A stretch of 64,000 nucleotides of DNA from Hyphomicrobiales bacterium (GCA_900471525.1 UCEZ01000047.1:1-64000); one strand, 5' to 3'; counted from the first letter of the stretch, positions 53,009-62,877 are shown. The notes: generated by a model from the sequence alone, not told the origin. Numbers and translations: made by a program.

Positions 53009-53060
53009 ATGAGAATTCTTCATTGATACATGGATTAGAAGTCGACTTATCTCACTTATC
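53009..53060. promoter_or_regulatory. Divergent LysR/SDR control region
   Basis: Within the 108 bp gap there are ATGAGAATTCTTCAT (53009-53023, a near palindrome around GAATTC), AAGTCGACTT (53039-53048, perfect palindrome) and a tandem ACTTATC pair from 53045. These are candidate sites for the LysR protein; none is diagnostic. Confidence 0.4.
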
Positions 53061-53114
53061 GTATCGGACTACCTTGATCCTGCAAGCAAATTTCAACGAC
53101 GAAAGGAAAACGTC

Positions 53115-53951
53115 ATGCGTGTATGGTTCATCACTGGTGCGTCCCGCGGCTTCGGCGCCCTCATCACCCAGGAAGCCCTCAATGCCGGTGATGCTGTCGT
53201 TGCGACGGCGCGCAATCCGCAAACGGTCATCGACCGGTTCGGCAATCACCCGAACCTCCTGGCGGTCGCTCTCGACGTGACCAACGAGCAGCAGGCCTTT
53301 GCCGCCGCCGAACAGGCCGTCAAGCGGTTCGGCAAGATCGACGTCCTGCTCAACAATGCGGGGTACGGCCTGCTTGGCGCCGTCGAAGAGGCAACCGCTG
53401 CGGAAATCGAAAAGATCTATGCGGCCAATGTCTTCGGCCTCTTGAAGGTGACCCGGGCGGTGCTTCCGCATATGCGCCGCCAGCGCTCCGGCCACGTGAT
53501 CAACATCTCGTCGATCGGCGGCTATGTCGGCTTCCCGGGATGGGGCGTCTACGGCTCGACAAAGTTTGCGATCGAAGGCCTTACGGAATCGCTGGCCATC
53601 GAGGTGAAGCCGCTGGGCATCAACGTCACAGTCGTCGAACCGGGCTTCTTCCGCACCGATTTCCTCGATGAAACCTCGCTTGCGATCAGCCCGAGTTCCA
53701 TCGCGGACTACGAGCAGACACCGGCCGGTGCAATGCGCGATTTCGCGGCGGGCAAGAATCACGGCCAGCCCGGCGATCCGGCCCGGCTTGCCAAGGCGAT
53801 GATCACGCTGGCCGGCGCTGAAAACCCGCCACTGCGCATGCCGTTCGGCACAGACACAATCGCCGCGATCGAGACGAAGAATGCCAGCGTCGCGAAGGAA
53901 CTGGCTGACTGGCGCGATCTTGCCGCCTCCACGGATTTCCCTGCAGAATAA
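53115..53951 (+). CDS. Short-chain dehydrogenase/reductase
   Basis: 278-residue classical SDR. Cofactor motif TGASRGFG near the N-terminus (residues 8-15), NNAG in DVLLNNAGYGLL, catalytic Ser in VINISSIGGYVG and the YxxxK pair in YGSTKFAIEG. The Gly-Ala-Ser-Arg start and no acidic residue after beta-2 suggest NADP(H). Target of the divergent LysR regulator. The substrate is unknown; relatives are aldehyde or ketone reductases. Confidence 0.87.
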   Translation: MRVWFITGASRGFGALITQEALNAGDAVVATARNPQTVIDRFGNHPNLLAVALDVTNEQQAFAAAEQAVKRFGKIDVLLNNAGYGLLGAVEEATAAEIEKIYAANVFGLLKVTRAVLPHMRRQRSGHVINISSIGGYVGFPGWGVYGSTKFAIEGLTESLAIEVKPLGINVTVVEPGFFRTDFLDETSLAISPSSIADYEQTPAGAMRDFAAGKNHGQPGDPARLAKAMITLAGAENPPLRMPFGTDTIAAIETKNASVAKELADWRDLAASTDFPAE

Positions 53952-53964
53952 TCAGGCAAGCAAA

Positions 53965-53995
53965 AGGCGTTGCCACGGTCGTGATGGCAGCGCCT
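53965..53995. terminator. Hairpin between the SDR gene and tadC
   Basis: AGGCGTTGCCA (53965-53975) and TGGCAGCGCCT (53985-53995) pair with one mismatch across a nine-base loop in a 75 bp convergent gap. An A-run precedes it, giving a U-run for the tad operon transcript, so it probably ends that operon and may serve both. Confidence 0.65.
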
Positions 53996-54026
53996 CAAAT
54001 CAATAGCCACGTTCGATGGTTGTCGC

Positions 54027-55013
54027 TTAGAACTTGTCCGACACTTGGATGCCGGCCGGGCCGAGGATGACAGCGATCAGGACGGGCAGGAAGAACAGGA
54101 TCATCGGCACGGTCAGCTTCGGCGGCAGCGCCGCGGCTTTCTTTTCGGCCTCGTTCATGCGCTGGTCACGGCTCTCCTGTGCCAGGACGCGCAGTGCCTG
54201 GGCGATCGGCGTGCCGTAGCGGTCGGCCTGGATCAGCGCCTGCATCACCGATCTCACCTCGTCCAGACCGGTTCTGGTCCCGAGATTTTCGAGCGCCACA
54301 CGCCGGTCCGGCAGGAACGACAGTTCCGCAACGGTCAGAACCAGTTCTTCGGCCAGCGCCGTCGATTGGGCCGCGATTTCATCCGCTACGCGCCGCATGG
54401 CGAGTTCCATCGAAATACCCGATTCCACGCAAATCAGGAGCAGGTCGAGCGAATCCGGCCACGCTCTGCGGATCGAATGCTGGCGTTTGGAAACGGCATT
54501 GGAGATGAAGATGTTCGGTGCATAAAAACCGAGATAGCCGCTTCCGATGACGGCCAAAATCCGCATCGGCAGCGGTTTGTCGCCGAGATAACCGAGGAAG
54601 AAGATATAGAAGGCGCCAACGGCAAGAAACACGAAGGGCAGGCACAGGCGCGCGACGAGGAACATGTTGAGCGCATTCTGAGACCGGTAGCCGGCCGATT
54701 TCAGCCGATTGACAGTCTTGTCGTCGACCAGTGCCTTGCGCAGGTTCAGCCGCTCGACGATCTGACGGACCGACGTATTGTTCTGCGCGCGGAGCGACGT
54801 CTTGCTATTGCTGATCTCCGCATTCAGGCGCGCGCGTTCGCGTGCCCGGATCAGTTCGCGTTCGGTGGCAACGGATTTCATCCGCTTTTCCAGATTCCCC
54901 CGCTCGAAGAACGGCACCGCCAGAGAATAGAATGTCGCCAGTACCGCCACAGCCACCAGAAAGGCGACGATGATGTTCGGATCGGTCAGGGTACTGATCA
55001 TGCCCTCGCTCAT
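54027..55013 (-). CDS. tadC: Tad pilus inner-membrane platform protein TadC
   Basis: 328-residue type II secretion system F-domain protein with three to four membrane helices. The cytoplasmic F domain has SLDLLLICVESGISMELAMRRV (shown in part) and SVMQALIQADRYGTPIAQALRVLA. It forms the Tad platform with TadB. Last gene of the operon; 13 bp from tadB. Confidence 0.92.
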   Translation of the reverse strand: MSEGMISTLTDPNIIVAFLVAVAVLATFYSLAVPFFERGNLEKRMKSVATERELIRARERARLNAEISNSKTSLRAQNNTSVRQIVERLNLRKALVDDKTVNRLKSAGYRSQNALNMFLVARLCLPFVFLAVGAFYIFFLGYLGDKPLPMRILAVIGSGYLGFYAPNIFISNAVSKRQHSIRRAWPDSLDLLLICVESGISMELAMRRVADEIAAQSTALAEELVLTVAELSFLPDRRVALENLGTRTGLDEVRSVMQALIQADRYGTPIAQALRVLAQESRDQRMNEAEKKAAALPPKLTVPMILFFLPVLIAVILGPAGIQVSDKF

Positions 55014-55026
55014 GCCGGACCCTTTC

Positions 55027-56037
55027 CTAGATGTCGAAGTTGATCATGTTGCGCATCATCCAGATTCCGATGCTCATCCAAACCGCGGAAAGGCCCATGA
55101 TGATATGGCCGCGCGGATCGGTGAACAGGATCATCATGTAGTCCGGCGAGGTCATGTAGACCATGAAGGCGACGATGAATGGCAGCGCGCCGATGATGCA
55201 GGCCGACGCCTTGGCTTCCATCGACAGCGCCTGGACCTTGGCCTTCATCTTCTTGCGCTCACGCAGCACCTTGCCAAGATTGCCGAGTGCTTCGGAAAGA
55301 TTGCCGCCGGCCTGCGCCTGAATGGCGATAACGATGGCGAAGAAATTGACCTCCGGCAGCGGAATGCTGTTGATCATGCGGGCGCAAGCTTCCGGAATAT
55401 TCAGGCCGACCTGCTGCGCCTCGATGATGCGTCTGAATTCTGTCTTGACCGGCTCCTGGCCATCGCCGGCGATCAGCCGGATGGCATCATTCAGCGGCAG
55501 GCCGGATTTGATCGATCGCACCATGACGTCGAGCGCATTCGGAAACTCGTTCAGGAAAGCCTTGCAGCGGCGCTTGATCATGAAATTGACGAACCAGCGC
55601 GGAAAGCCCGCTGTGGCGATCAGAAAAATCCCGCCAACGATCGGCAGCATCGCGCCGACAATCAGCGCCATGAGGCTGGCGACGATGCCGAAGATCACAC
55701 TGGCAATGTAGAACTGCGGGATCGAAATCTTGAGGCCGGCCTGCATCAGCCTGATCTTCATGCTCGGCTTGGCCTTGGCCGATTTTTCCTGCTGCTTCTT
55801 TTCCAGGTCCTTCAGCGAATCGGCAACGGATTTTCGCCGCTTGGACATTTCATTCATGCGGTCGCGGGCAGCCTTGACCTGGACCCGGTCGGTTTCGGCG
55901 GATTTGACCTTGCGGACGCGGCTGTCGGTTTTCTTTTCAGTTTCAATGCGCGTGAAGAGAATGCCATAGGCAAGCCCGGCCGTCGCAAGCGCTACGAGAC
56001 CGACGATCGCCAGAATGGTGATGTCTATTCCGAACAT
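55027..56037 (-). CDS. tadB: Tad pilus inner-membrane platform protein TadB
   Basis: 336-residue F-domain protein. Membrane helices at the N-terminus (ITILAIVGLVALATAGLAYGILF), a charged cytoplasmic segment (KSVADSLKDLEKKQQEK), and the T2SSF domain with ALDVMVRSIKSGLPLNDAIR and QAQAGGNLSEALGNLGKVLRER. It lies 8 bp downstream of cpaF and 13 bp upstream of tadC. TadB and TadC together form the rotor-like platform acted on by the ATPase. Confidence 0.92.
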   Translation of the reverse strand: MFGIDITILAIVGLVALATAGLAYGILFTRIETEKKTDSRVRKVKSAETDRVQVKAARDRMNEMSKRRKSVADSLKDLEKKQQEKSAKAKPSMKIRLMQAGLKISIPQFYIASVIFGIVASLMALIVGAMLPIVGGIFLIATAGFPRWFVNFMIKRRCKAFLNEFPNALDVMVRSIKSGLPLNDAIRLIAGDGQEPVKTEFRRIIEAQQVGLNIPEACARMINSIPLPEVNFFAIVIAIQAQAGGNLSEALGNLGKVLRERKKMKAKVQALSMEAKASACIIGALPFIVAFMVYMTSPDYMMILFTDPRGHIIMGLSAVWMSIGIWMMRNMINFDI

Positions 56038-56045
56038 GAAGCGCC

Positions 56046-57524
56046 TCAGTCCTTTTCCATCGCATCGAGCGTTGCGGCCAGTCGCTTGTCTTCGTTGAAA
56101 TAGCGAGCGCGATCCCAGAAATGCGGACGACCGATACCCGTCGACTTGTGCCGGCCGATGATCTTGCCGTTGGCGTCTTCGCCTTCCATTTCATAGCGCA
56201 TCAGGTCCTGGGTGATGATCACGTCACCTTCCATCCCGATCACCTCGGTGATGTGGGTGATGCGGCGCGAACCGTCGCGAAGGCGCGCAGCCTGAATGAT
56301 GACGTCGATTGAGCCGGCGATGATCTCACGCACGGTCTTTGCCGGCAGCGTATAGCCGCCCATGGCGATCATCGATTCCATACGACTCAAGCATTCGCGC
56401 GGCGTGTTGGCGTGGATCGTGCCCATCGATCCGTCGTGACCGGTGTTCATCGCCTGCAGGAGGTCGAAGACCTCCGGTCCGCGCACTTCGCCGACGATGA
56501 TGCGTTCAGGCCGCATACGCAGGCAGTTCTTGATAAGATCGCGCATGGTGATCTCGCCTTCGCCCTCGATGTTTGGCGGGCGGGTTTCGAGGCGGACCAC
56601 ATGCGGCTGCTGCAGCTGCAGTTCGGCCGTATCCTCGCAGGTGATGACACGCTCTTCCAGATCGATGTAACCGGTCAGGCAGTTCAGGAGCGTGGTCTTG
56701 CCGGAACCGGTACCGCCAGAGATAACGACGTTGCAGCGGACGCGGCCAATGATCTGAAGCAGAACCGCGCCTTCCGGCGTGATGGCGCCGAACTTGACCA
56801 GCTGGTCGAGCTTCAGCTTGTCCTTCTTGAACTTACGAATGGTGAGCGCCGTGCCGTCGATGGCAAGCGGCGGCGCGATGACGTTGACGCGGCTGCCGTC
56901 GGGAAGACGGGCGTCGCAGATCGGGCTCGATTCGTCGACGCGGCGGCCGACCTGGGAAACGATGCGCTGGCAGATCGACAGAAGCTGCGCGTTGTCGCGG
57001 AAACGGACCTCGGATTCGATCGTCTTGCCGCCGACTTCGATGAAGGTCTGTCCTGCACCGTTGACCATGATGTCGGCAATGTCGTCGCGCGCCAGCAGCG
57101 GCTCGAGTGGACCGTAGCCGAGCACGTCGTTGCAGATATCCTCGAGCAGTTCCTCCTGCTCGGAGATCGACATCGCGAAGTTCTTGATCGTGATGATGTC
57201 GTTGACGATATCGCGAATTTCCTCGCGCGCGCTCTCGGTATCGAGCTTGGCGAGCTGGGAAAGATCGATCGTGTCGATCAGCGCCGAAAACACCTGGGAT
57301 TTGGTGTCATAGTAGTCTTCGGTGCGGGCTGTCTTCTTGCGAACGGGTGGTGGAGACGGCTGCGCACGGGTGACAGGAATCGTTTCGCGAATAGGTTCGG
57401 CAAGTACAGGCGTGGCCGACCGCTCGGCGAGCGCCGCCGGAGCAGTGGCAGGCACCGTCGATTGCACGGCAGGGCTGTTGGAACTGCCCTTTCCGAAGCC
57501 TTCGTTTCCTCGTTTACCAAACAT
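56046..57524 (-). CDS. cpaF: Tad pilus secretion ATPase CpaF/TadA
   Basis: 492-residue bidirectional secretion ATPase. An N-terminal Pro/Ala/Thr-rich stretch (about 20-65), then a helical domain and the ATPase domain with Walker [17 protein letters not shown], Asp box [11 protein letters not shown], Walker [20 protein letters not shown] and His box [15 protein letters not shown]. It powers extension and retraction in Tad systems. 31 bp from cpaE. Confidence 0.96.
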   Translation of the reverse strand: MFGKRGNEGFGKGSSNSPAVQSTVPATAPAALAERSATPVLAEPIRETIPVTRAQPSPPPVRKKTARTEDYYDTKSQVFSALIDTIDLSQLAKLDTESAREEIRDIVNDIITIKNFAMSISEQEELLEDICNDVLGYGPLEPLLARDDIADIMVNGAGQTFIEVGGKTIESEVRFRDNAQLLSICQRIVSQVGRRVDESSPICDARLPDGSRVNVIAPPLAIDGTALTIRKFKKDKLKLDQLVKFGAITPEGAVLLQIIGRVRCNVVISGGTGSGKTTLLNCLTGYIDLEERVITCEDTAELQLQQPHVVRLETRPPNIEGEGEITMRDLIKNCLRMRPERIIVGEVRGPEVFDLLQAMNTGHDGSMGTIHANTPRECLSRMESMIAMGGYTLPAKTVREIIAGSIDVIIQAARLRDGSRRITHITEVIGMEGDVIITQDLMRYEMEGEDANGKIIGRHKSTGIGRPHFWDRARYFNEDKRLAATLDAMEKD

Positions 57525-57555
57525 GCGTTCAACCCGGTTTTCGTTTGAATGTCAG

Positions 57556-58845
57556 TTACTTGCGTCCGAGCATTCCGAGCATCTTGCCAAGTCCGCCCTT
57601 CTTTGCCTTCTTGGCCGTCACCCGGCCAGTCAGGAGATGGGCGAGCTGCGAGAAGGTCTCGGCCGTCGGTGCTTTCTTGTCGATCTCGGCAATCATCCGG
57701 CCGCTATTGGCAGCATTTCCAAACAGCACAATATCGAACGGAACGATCGCAACCGGCTCGATTTCAAGCGAATCGCAGAAATCGCTCGGCGATATTTCAG
57801 GCCGCTTCGGCATGCCGACCTGGTTCAGCACCAAGTGAGGCATCTTGTCGTTCGGCCGGATCTTCTTCAGCGAATCGAACAGGTTCTTGGCGTTGCGCAA
57901 ATTGGCAAGGTCAGGCACGGCGGTGACAACGACCTCGTCGGCCTCCGCCAACACTGTGCGGGTCCAATCCGCCCAGAGATGCGGCACGTCGAGCACCGAC
58001 ACCGGCGCATTGCGCAACAGGATTTCCATCAGAGGCTGGAAGGCCGTCGCATCGAAATCATAGGGCCGATCAAGCATGGAGGGTGCCGCAAGCAGGGACA
58101 GATGCTCGGAGCACTTCGTCAAAAGGCGATCGAGGAAGACTTCGTCGAGGCGCTCCGGAGAGAAGACGGCCTCCGAAATGCCCTGCGGAGGATCCTGGTC
58201 GAAATTGATGTTGGCTGTGCCGTAGGGCAAATCGAGATCGGCAAGCACCACCTCGGTCGAAAACAGGTTGGAAATGCCCCAGGCGCAATTGTGGGCGAGC
58301 GTCGAGGATCCAACACCACCCTTGGCGCCGATGAAGGCAATGCTGCGGCCAAGCGGTTCGGCTTCCGGATCGACGAAGATGGAGGCGATGGCGCCGAGGA
58401 CATCGGGCATCGCGACCGGTGCGACGATGTATTCGGAAATGCCGTTGCGGATCAGCTCACGGTAAAGCGGAATGTCGTTGTAGCGGCCGATGATGATCAC
58501 TTTGGTGCTCGGATCGCAAACGGCTGCGAGCGGTGCCAGCTCCGCCATCAGCAAACGGGGTTCCGTCGCCGTTTCAAGGATGATCAGATTGGGCGTCGGC
58601 GTGGTGGAAAACATGTTGGCGGCCGCCGTGATCGAGCCGCTGTTGATCTTGAAGCTGACCTTGCTCATTCGCCGGTCCTGGCCGCAGCGCTCCATCACCC
58701 GCTGCAACGCTTCCGTTTCGCAGAAAGCGTGCACGGATATCCGGGGAAGCGGCCGCAAATGATCGACATCGCTCGGGCGGACCGTGTCGGAAAAGCCGTC
58801 CGGATCGCCGCCTGCGGTCTCTATCTTGTAGTCAATCGTGCTCAT
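57556..58845 (-). CDS. cpaE: Pilus localisation protein CpaE/TadZ
   Basis: 429-residue MinD/ParA-superfamily protein. The N-terminal atypical receiver-like domain (about residues 40-160; VIIIGRYNDIPLYRELIRNGISEYI shown in part) precedes a P-loop ATPase domain with deviant Walker A GAKGGVGSSTLAHN near residue 170. In Caulobacter CpaE targets the pilus machine to the pole. Start at 58845 (MSTIDYKIETAGG). Confidence 0.93.
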   Translation of the reverse strand: MSTIDYKIETAGGDPDGFSDTVRPSDVDHLRPLPRISVHAFCETEALQRVMERCGQDRRMSKVSFKINSGSITAAANMFSTTPTPNLIILETATEPRLLMAELAPLAAVCDPSTKVIIIGRYNDIPLYRELIRNGISEYIVAPVAMPDVLGAIASIFVDPEAEPLGRSIAFIGAKGGVGSSTLAHNCAWGISNLFSTEVVLADLDLPYGTANINFDQDPPQGISEAVFSPERLDEVFLDRLLTKCSEHLSLLAAPSMLDRPYDFDATAFQPLMEILLRNAPVSVLDVPHLWADWTRTVLAEADEVVVTAVPDLANLRNAKNLFDSLKKIRPNDKMPHLVLNQVGMPKRPEISPSDFCDSLEIEPVAIVPFDIVLFGNAANSGRMIAEIDKKAPTAETFSQLAHLLTGRVTAKKAKKGGLGKMLGMLGRK

Positions 58846-58874
58846 GGTGCTATCCCGTCAAACCGTCCGAATGG

Positions 58875-59633
58875 TCAATTGCCACCGATGATGATCGTCG
58901 TGCCGTCGTCGCCGCTCGAAAGACCTCGATAGTCGCTGATCACTTGGCCGCGCTGTACAGCGTCGATCGGCGACATGGCGCGCGGACCGATGAGATCCAT
59001 CGGATTGGCAACCTGCGCTGCAAGATTAGCCTGGCTGGCGCAGCCGAAATTTTCATAGTTCTTATTCTCGATCGTGTTGGCGATCAGGTCCTTCGGCCAG
59101 TTGCCACACGGTGCAGTCCTTGCCGTGATCGCAGTATAGCTCAATCGAACCGGCGCTGCGTCGCCATAGGGATCTGCCTGATAACGGACCTCGACCAACC
59201 TTACCGCCGGAATGCCGGAACCGACCAGAACTCCCCGGATTTCCTTGCGCAGCGCGGACGCGGCCTGGGCGTTCGCGGACCCGCTCGGCAACAGGATCTG
59301 AACAGTGCCTGTCGCAGAATTGGTGTAACTCTGGGCGAAACCGCGGATGACGTCGCGCGCGCCCTTGGTCAGATGCCTGTCACTGGAAGCGATCGGCACA
59401 TCGATGGCATGTTCGGCCTCGGCAATCACGATCGGGTGACGCGTCCGATAGTCATCGGGGAGCGCGCCTGTGGACATACCGTCCCGGTTGGCGCAGCCGG
59501 CGAGGCTTGTACCGGCCACCAGCAGGGTGCCGATCGCCAGCAGGCGTAGAAGACGAACCGGGCCTGTGAGCGTGTTTGGCCGCATGGTCGAGTGCCTTTT
59601 CATGTTGCGGTTCAGGATGATCTTCGTTGTCAT
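58875..59633 (-). CDS. cpaD: CpaD family pilus lipoprotein
   Basis: 252-residue outer-membrane-associated lipoprotein. The lipobox TSLAGCANRDG lies near residue 47 after a hydrophobic segment, preceded by an unusually long basic N-region, so an internal Met (for example MKRHSTMRPN) may be the true start. The mature part has RHPIVIAEAEHAIDVPI and the C-terminal CASQANLAAQVANPMDLIGPRAMSP segment typical of CpaD (shown in part). It assists the secretin CpaC. Confidence 0.9.
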   Translation of the reverse strand: MTTKIILNRNMKRHSTMRPNTLTGPVRLLRLLAIGTLLVAGTSLAGCANRDGMSTGALPDDYRTRHPIVIAEAEHAIDVPIASSDRHLTKGARDVIRGFAQSYTNSATGTVQILLPSGSANAQAASALRKEIRGVLVGSGIPAVRLVEVRYQADPYGDAAPVRLSYTAITARTAPCGNWPKDLIANTIENKNYENFGCASQANLAAQVANPMDLIGPRAMSPIDAVQRGQVISDYRGLSSGDDGTTIIIGGN

Positions 59634-59645
59634 GTCCGGTTCCGC

Positions 59646-61184
59646 CTATTTGTAGATGAAGCCGACATTGCCGTGATACTGCCCGACGGGGGCGGCCTGA
59701 CGGTTGCCGTAGATGCGATTGACTTCCCCGAGGAATGCGCTGGAGAGGTCGTCGGTCGGATTGAAATTGTCATCCGGACGCGACAGGGCGCCGCGCGCCA
59801 CCGGCTGAACCAGATAGGGCGTCGCGATGATGACGAGTTCGCTCTCGTTGCGTACGAAATCCTTGGACCGGAACAGGGCGCCGAGAACCGGGATCTTCGA
59901 CACGCCGGGGACTCCGGACATCGCCTGTCGGATGTTGTCCTGGACGAGGCCGCCAATCACAATGGAACCACCAGAGGGAAGCTCGATGCTCGTCGATGCC
60001 TTGCGGCGGCGGATCGACATATAGGTCTGGCCAGGAGCGCGGGCGATAGTCCCGGCATTTCCGCTGACATCCGAGCCTTCGAACGTCGGCTCGGAAACTT
60101 CCGTGGCAATCTCCAGGCTTATCCGCCCGGGACCGAGGACGACCGGGGTGAAATCGAGACCGATGCCGTATTCCACCGTTTCGCTCTCACGCGACAACCC
60201 TCCGTCCGAGTCAACGTCCTGTTTAGACGGCAGTCGATACTCGCCGCCGACAGAGAAAGTGGCTTTCTTGCCGGAAATGGCCGTCAGGCTCGGCTCGGCA
60301 AGCGTCCGCATGACGCCAGCCTGCTCCATTGCATTGATATAGTTCGATATGCCGGTTGAGCCAATCGTGGAGGTAACAACTGAAGAGAACGGGTTGACCG
60401 CGTTGCCAAGGTTTGCGGGATTGGAGAACAGAATCTTGGTATTATCGCTGGAAATCGAGCCGCTGAACCCAAGCTGCTTGAGCACCTGGCGGGAAACTTC
60501 GGCCACGGTCACCTTCAACATGACCTGGTCTTCGCCGTCGATCCTGAGAAGATTGACGATCTGCGATACCTGGCGGCGTTCGGCAAAGATGTCCGCGTCG
60601 CCGTTATTGCCCTGCGCGGTGATATTACGGGTTGTCGCTTCACCGCCCTTGATGAAGGCCTGCGCCAGCTCCTCGACACGGGTCGAATCGAGCGGTGTCC
60701 GGACCGTGCCCGTCAGCACGATGTTGTCGGAGATGATTTCCACCTTGATATCGGAATCAGGGAGGAAGCGCCGGAGGTTGGCTTCAAGGCCGGCAATATC
60801 GCGCTCGATCTCCAGATCGAGGCTGACGATTTCCTCACCGCCCGGACCGAACACGAAGATGTTCGTCTGGCCGACCATCTTTCCGAACAGATAGATGCGC
60901 CGCGATGTCCGTGTGACGGCGTCGGCCAGCATCGGATCGGCAACGAGAATGTCATGCGCGTCAGTCGGCAGATCGATGACGACGGCCTTGTTGAGCCCCA
61001 GCTTGATGGTTTTCCTTGCGCCGGGGCCGCTATTGACGATGCGCACCAGCGACTGCGATGCAGCCTCCGCGACAAAGGTCTCGGCGGGCATGCCGGAGAA
61101 GGCCAGGCAAAAGGCCAATCCAGCTGCGACGGAGCTACGTAGTTTGTTTCCGATCCGGTTCACGTTCCGCTCCCGCTCACACAT
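59646..61184 (-). CDS. cpaC: Tad pilus secretin CpaC/RcpA
   Basis: 512-residue outer-membrane secretin. Signal peptide (SVAAGLAFCLAFSGMPA), N-terminal pilus_N domain (KLGLNKAVVIDLPTDAHDILVADP shown in part), a BON-like domain, then the secretin domain (MLKVTVAEVSRQVLKQLGF, VPGVSKIPVLGALFRSKDF). The ATG at 61184 overlaps the cpaB stop as TAATG with no ribosome site; a GTG at 61163 has GGGAG six bases before it and gives a neater signal peptide, so either start is possible. Confidence 0.93.
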   Translation of the reverse strand: MCERERNVNRIGNKLRSSVAAGLAFCLAFSGMPAETFVAEAASQSLVRIVNSGPGARKTIKLGLNKAVVIDLPTDAHDILVADPMLADAVTRTSRRIYLFGKMVGQTNIFVFGPGGEEIVSLDLEIERDIAGLEANLRRFLPDSDIKVEIISDNIVLTGTVRTPLDSTRVEELAQAFIKGGEATTRNITAQGNNGDADIFAERRQVSQIVNLLRIDGEDQVMLKVTVAEVSRQVLKQLGFSGSISSDNTKILFSNPANLGNAVNPFSSVVTSTIGSTGISNYINAMEQAGVMRTLAEPSLTAISGKKATFSVGGEYRLPSKQDVDSDGGLSRESETVEYGIGLDFTPVVLGPGRISLEIATEVSEPTFEGSDVSGNAGTIARAPGQTYMSIRRRKASTSIELPSGGSIVIGGLVQDNIRQAMSGVPGVSKIPVLGALFRSKDFVRNESELVIIATPYLVQPVARGALSRPDDNFNPTDDLSSAFLGEVNRIYGNRQAAPVGQYHGNVGFIYK

Positions 61185-61999
61185 TATTTCGCTTGAACCA
61201 TGGATGAGCTGTCGTCGCTCTTGACGATAGAGCCCGATTTGATGACCTGGATGGAGGGCCGCCCGTCACCGCTCAGCAGATAGTCCGCCCCGGTCGTATC
61301 GGGTTCCTGCGCGTCGGCGATGCTGCGCAACGCCAGCGACAGGCGCTCGGCCATCTGCTGGGCGACCGTCATGACTTTCGACTGGTCCGGCGTCAGTTCC
61401 AGCGTCGCTGTGGTTCCGACCACCGACTTGGACCCATCGTCCTTTTCCTCGACCTGCTGGTCGATGGCGAGCACGCGGACGTTGCTCAGAACCGTTTCGG
61501 TCAGGAACGTGTTCTCCTCGGTCTTGCGCACCATGATGACATCGACACGGTCGTTCGGAAGAATGAAGCCGCCGGCGCCGGTCGCAACCGTAATTTCGGT
61601 GGCAACGGCGCGTTTGCCGGCCGGAAGCAATGAAGACATGATCCGGCTCGAAGAATCCGCGATCTTTTCCTGACGCACCGGCTCGCCGTTGAAAATCGGC
61701 AGACGCACAACGACGCCCTGGAGATCGGTCACCGCGTTCGGCCGCAGCTCTTCGGTAATCAGACCATCGACAACGCCGTCTTTCGGCCACGAAATCCAGT
61801 GGACGGCATCCGGGTCAAGCCGGGACCCCACAGGCAGGCTCTTGCTGGCGACGAGAACGTTGACCGTCGGCTCACGCTCGATGACCGGTTCGGCAGTGCT
61901 GATCACAGTCTTGCCGCTGGTGAGCTTAAGTGCCAGGAATCCGGCCAGCCCCGCCGATACGACGGCCACTGCCAGAATAATAACGCGCACCGGTTTCAT
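61184..61999 (-). CDS. cpaB: Tad pilus assembly protein CpaB/RcpC
   Basis: 271-residue periplasmic protein with an N-terminal membrane anchor (IILAVAVVSAGLAGFLAL) and a SAF/beta-clip domain (VLVASKSLPVGSRLDPDAV) followed by the RcpC domain (VRLPIFNGEPVRQEKIA). Likely contacts peptidoglycan or the secretin. Its stop overlaps the ATG of cpaC by one base. A 177 bp gap separates it from cpaA and contains GTTAAC words near 62061 and 62085. Confidence 0.92.
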   Translation of the reverse strand: MKPVRVIILAVAVVSAGLAGFLALKLTSGKTVISTAEPVIEREPTVNVLVASKSLPVGSRLDPDAVHWISWPKDGVVDGLITEELRPNAVTDLQGVVVRLPIFNGEPVRQEKIADSSSRIMSSLLPAGKRAVATEITVATGAGGFILPNDRVDVIMVRKTEENTFLTETVLSNVRVLAIDQQVEEKDDGSKSVVGTTATLELTPDQSKVMTVAQQMAERLSLALRSIADAQEPDTTGADYLLSGDGRPSIQVIKSGSIVKSDDSSSMVQAK

Positions 62000-62176
62000 G
62001 ATCTGTCCCTGCAGTCCGAGAATATGCTCGCTGCAGAATGATCAGGAATTCGTGTAATTATAGTTAACGGACCGCTTACATTCGTGGTTAACAAATGATT
62101 TGCGCCGCAAAGGCACATTCGACACGCTCGGCAAGCGCCGTCGCAAACACCGTTGGGTCAAGATGGTGCGAAGAAA

Positions 62177-62689
62177 TTAATGCAGTTGAGCCAGCGCTGC
62201 CTGCATCAGCGGGGACGAGGGGTAGGCGAAAAAGCCACCGAGCCCGATGGCGATGCCATAGGGAATCTTCTTGGCGGTGAACAGCAGATGCGGCACCGGA
62301 AGACCGGAGGCGAGTATGGCGTTTTCCTGCTTGCGCATCATCAGGATCAGAAGGGTCAGGAGACCGCCGAAGATCGAGACATAGAGAACGAATTCAAACA
62401 GGGAGGCGTTGTAGCCGAACCAGACAGCGCTTGCCGTCAAGAGCTTGGCGTCGCCTCCCCCCATGATGTTGAGCGCAAACAGGGTAAAGCACGCCGTAAA
62501 GACGATCGCACCGGCTACCAGGTGCATACCGATGGTCGCAGGGCCGAGGCCTGCCAGCGGCGCAATCAGAACGAAGGCAGCAAGCAGTATGGCCGATACC
62601 CGGTTCGGGATAGTCATGGTGAAAAGATCGGAGAACGCGGCGATTGCCAGGCACAGCGGAAATATGACGAAAATGGCAGCTTCGATCAT
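62177..62689 (-). CDS. cpaA: Prepilin peptidase CpaA/TadV
   Basis: 170-residue A24A membrane aspartyl protease, the short single-domain TadV form without the N-terminal methyltransferase. The two active-site Asp lie in FSDLFTMTIPN and MGGGDAKLL. About six membrane helices. It cleaves the Flp pilins and pseudopilins after Gly. Located 188 bp after the pilin gene 62878-63060. Confidence 0.93.
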   Translation of the reverse strand: MIEAAIFVIFPLCLAIAAFSDLFTMTIPNRVSAILLAAFVLIAPLAGLGPATIGMHLVAGAIVFTACFTLFALNIMGGGDAKLLTASAVWFGYNASLFEFVLYVSIFGGLLTLLILMMRKQENAILASGLPVPHLLFTAKKIPYGIAIGLGGFFAYPSSPLMQAALAQLH

Positions 62690-62832
62690 GTTCGTCTCCG
62701 TTTGTGCAAATCTGCAGGTGGCTAGGGCGATTTTTCACGCGCTGGAATGGAAAACACCTTCGGCAGAGCCTACGCGCATTGATTTAACGAAATACCAATC
62801 CGGTAAATAACCGCCGGTGCCATAAAAAGAAA

Positions 62833-62854
62833 AACCGCCCCAAAAGGGGCGGTT
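62833..62854 (-). terminator. Rho-independent terminator after the downstream pilin gene
   Basis: AACCGCCCC (62833-62841) and GGGGCGGTT (62846-62854) form a 9 bp stem around AAAA. The A-rich stretch at 62823-62834 gives a U-run on the minus-strand transcript. Partial termination here would allow far more pilin than machine transcripts. Confidence 0.9.
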
Positions 62855-62877
62855 CTCCGAATAAAAACAGCGACGAC

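Noticed and set aside
57322-58932. 536-codon plus-strand frame opposite cpaE and cpaF
   Set aside because: Antisense to two conserved pilus genes, no domain, low-complexity translation.
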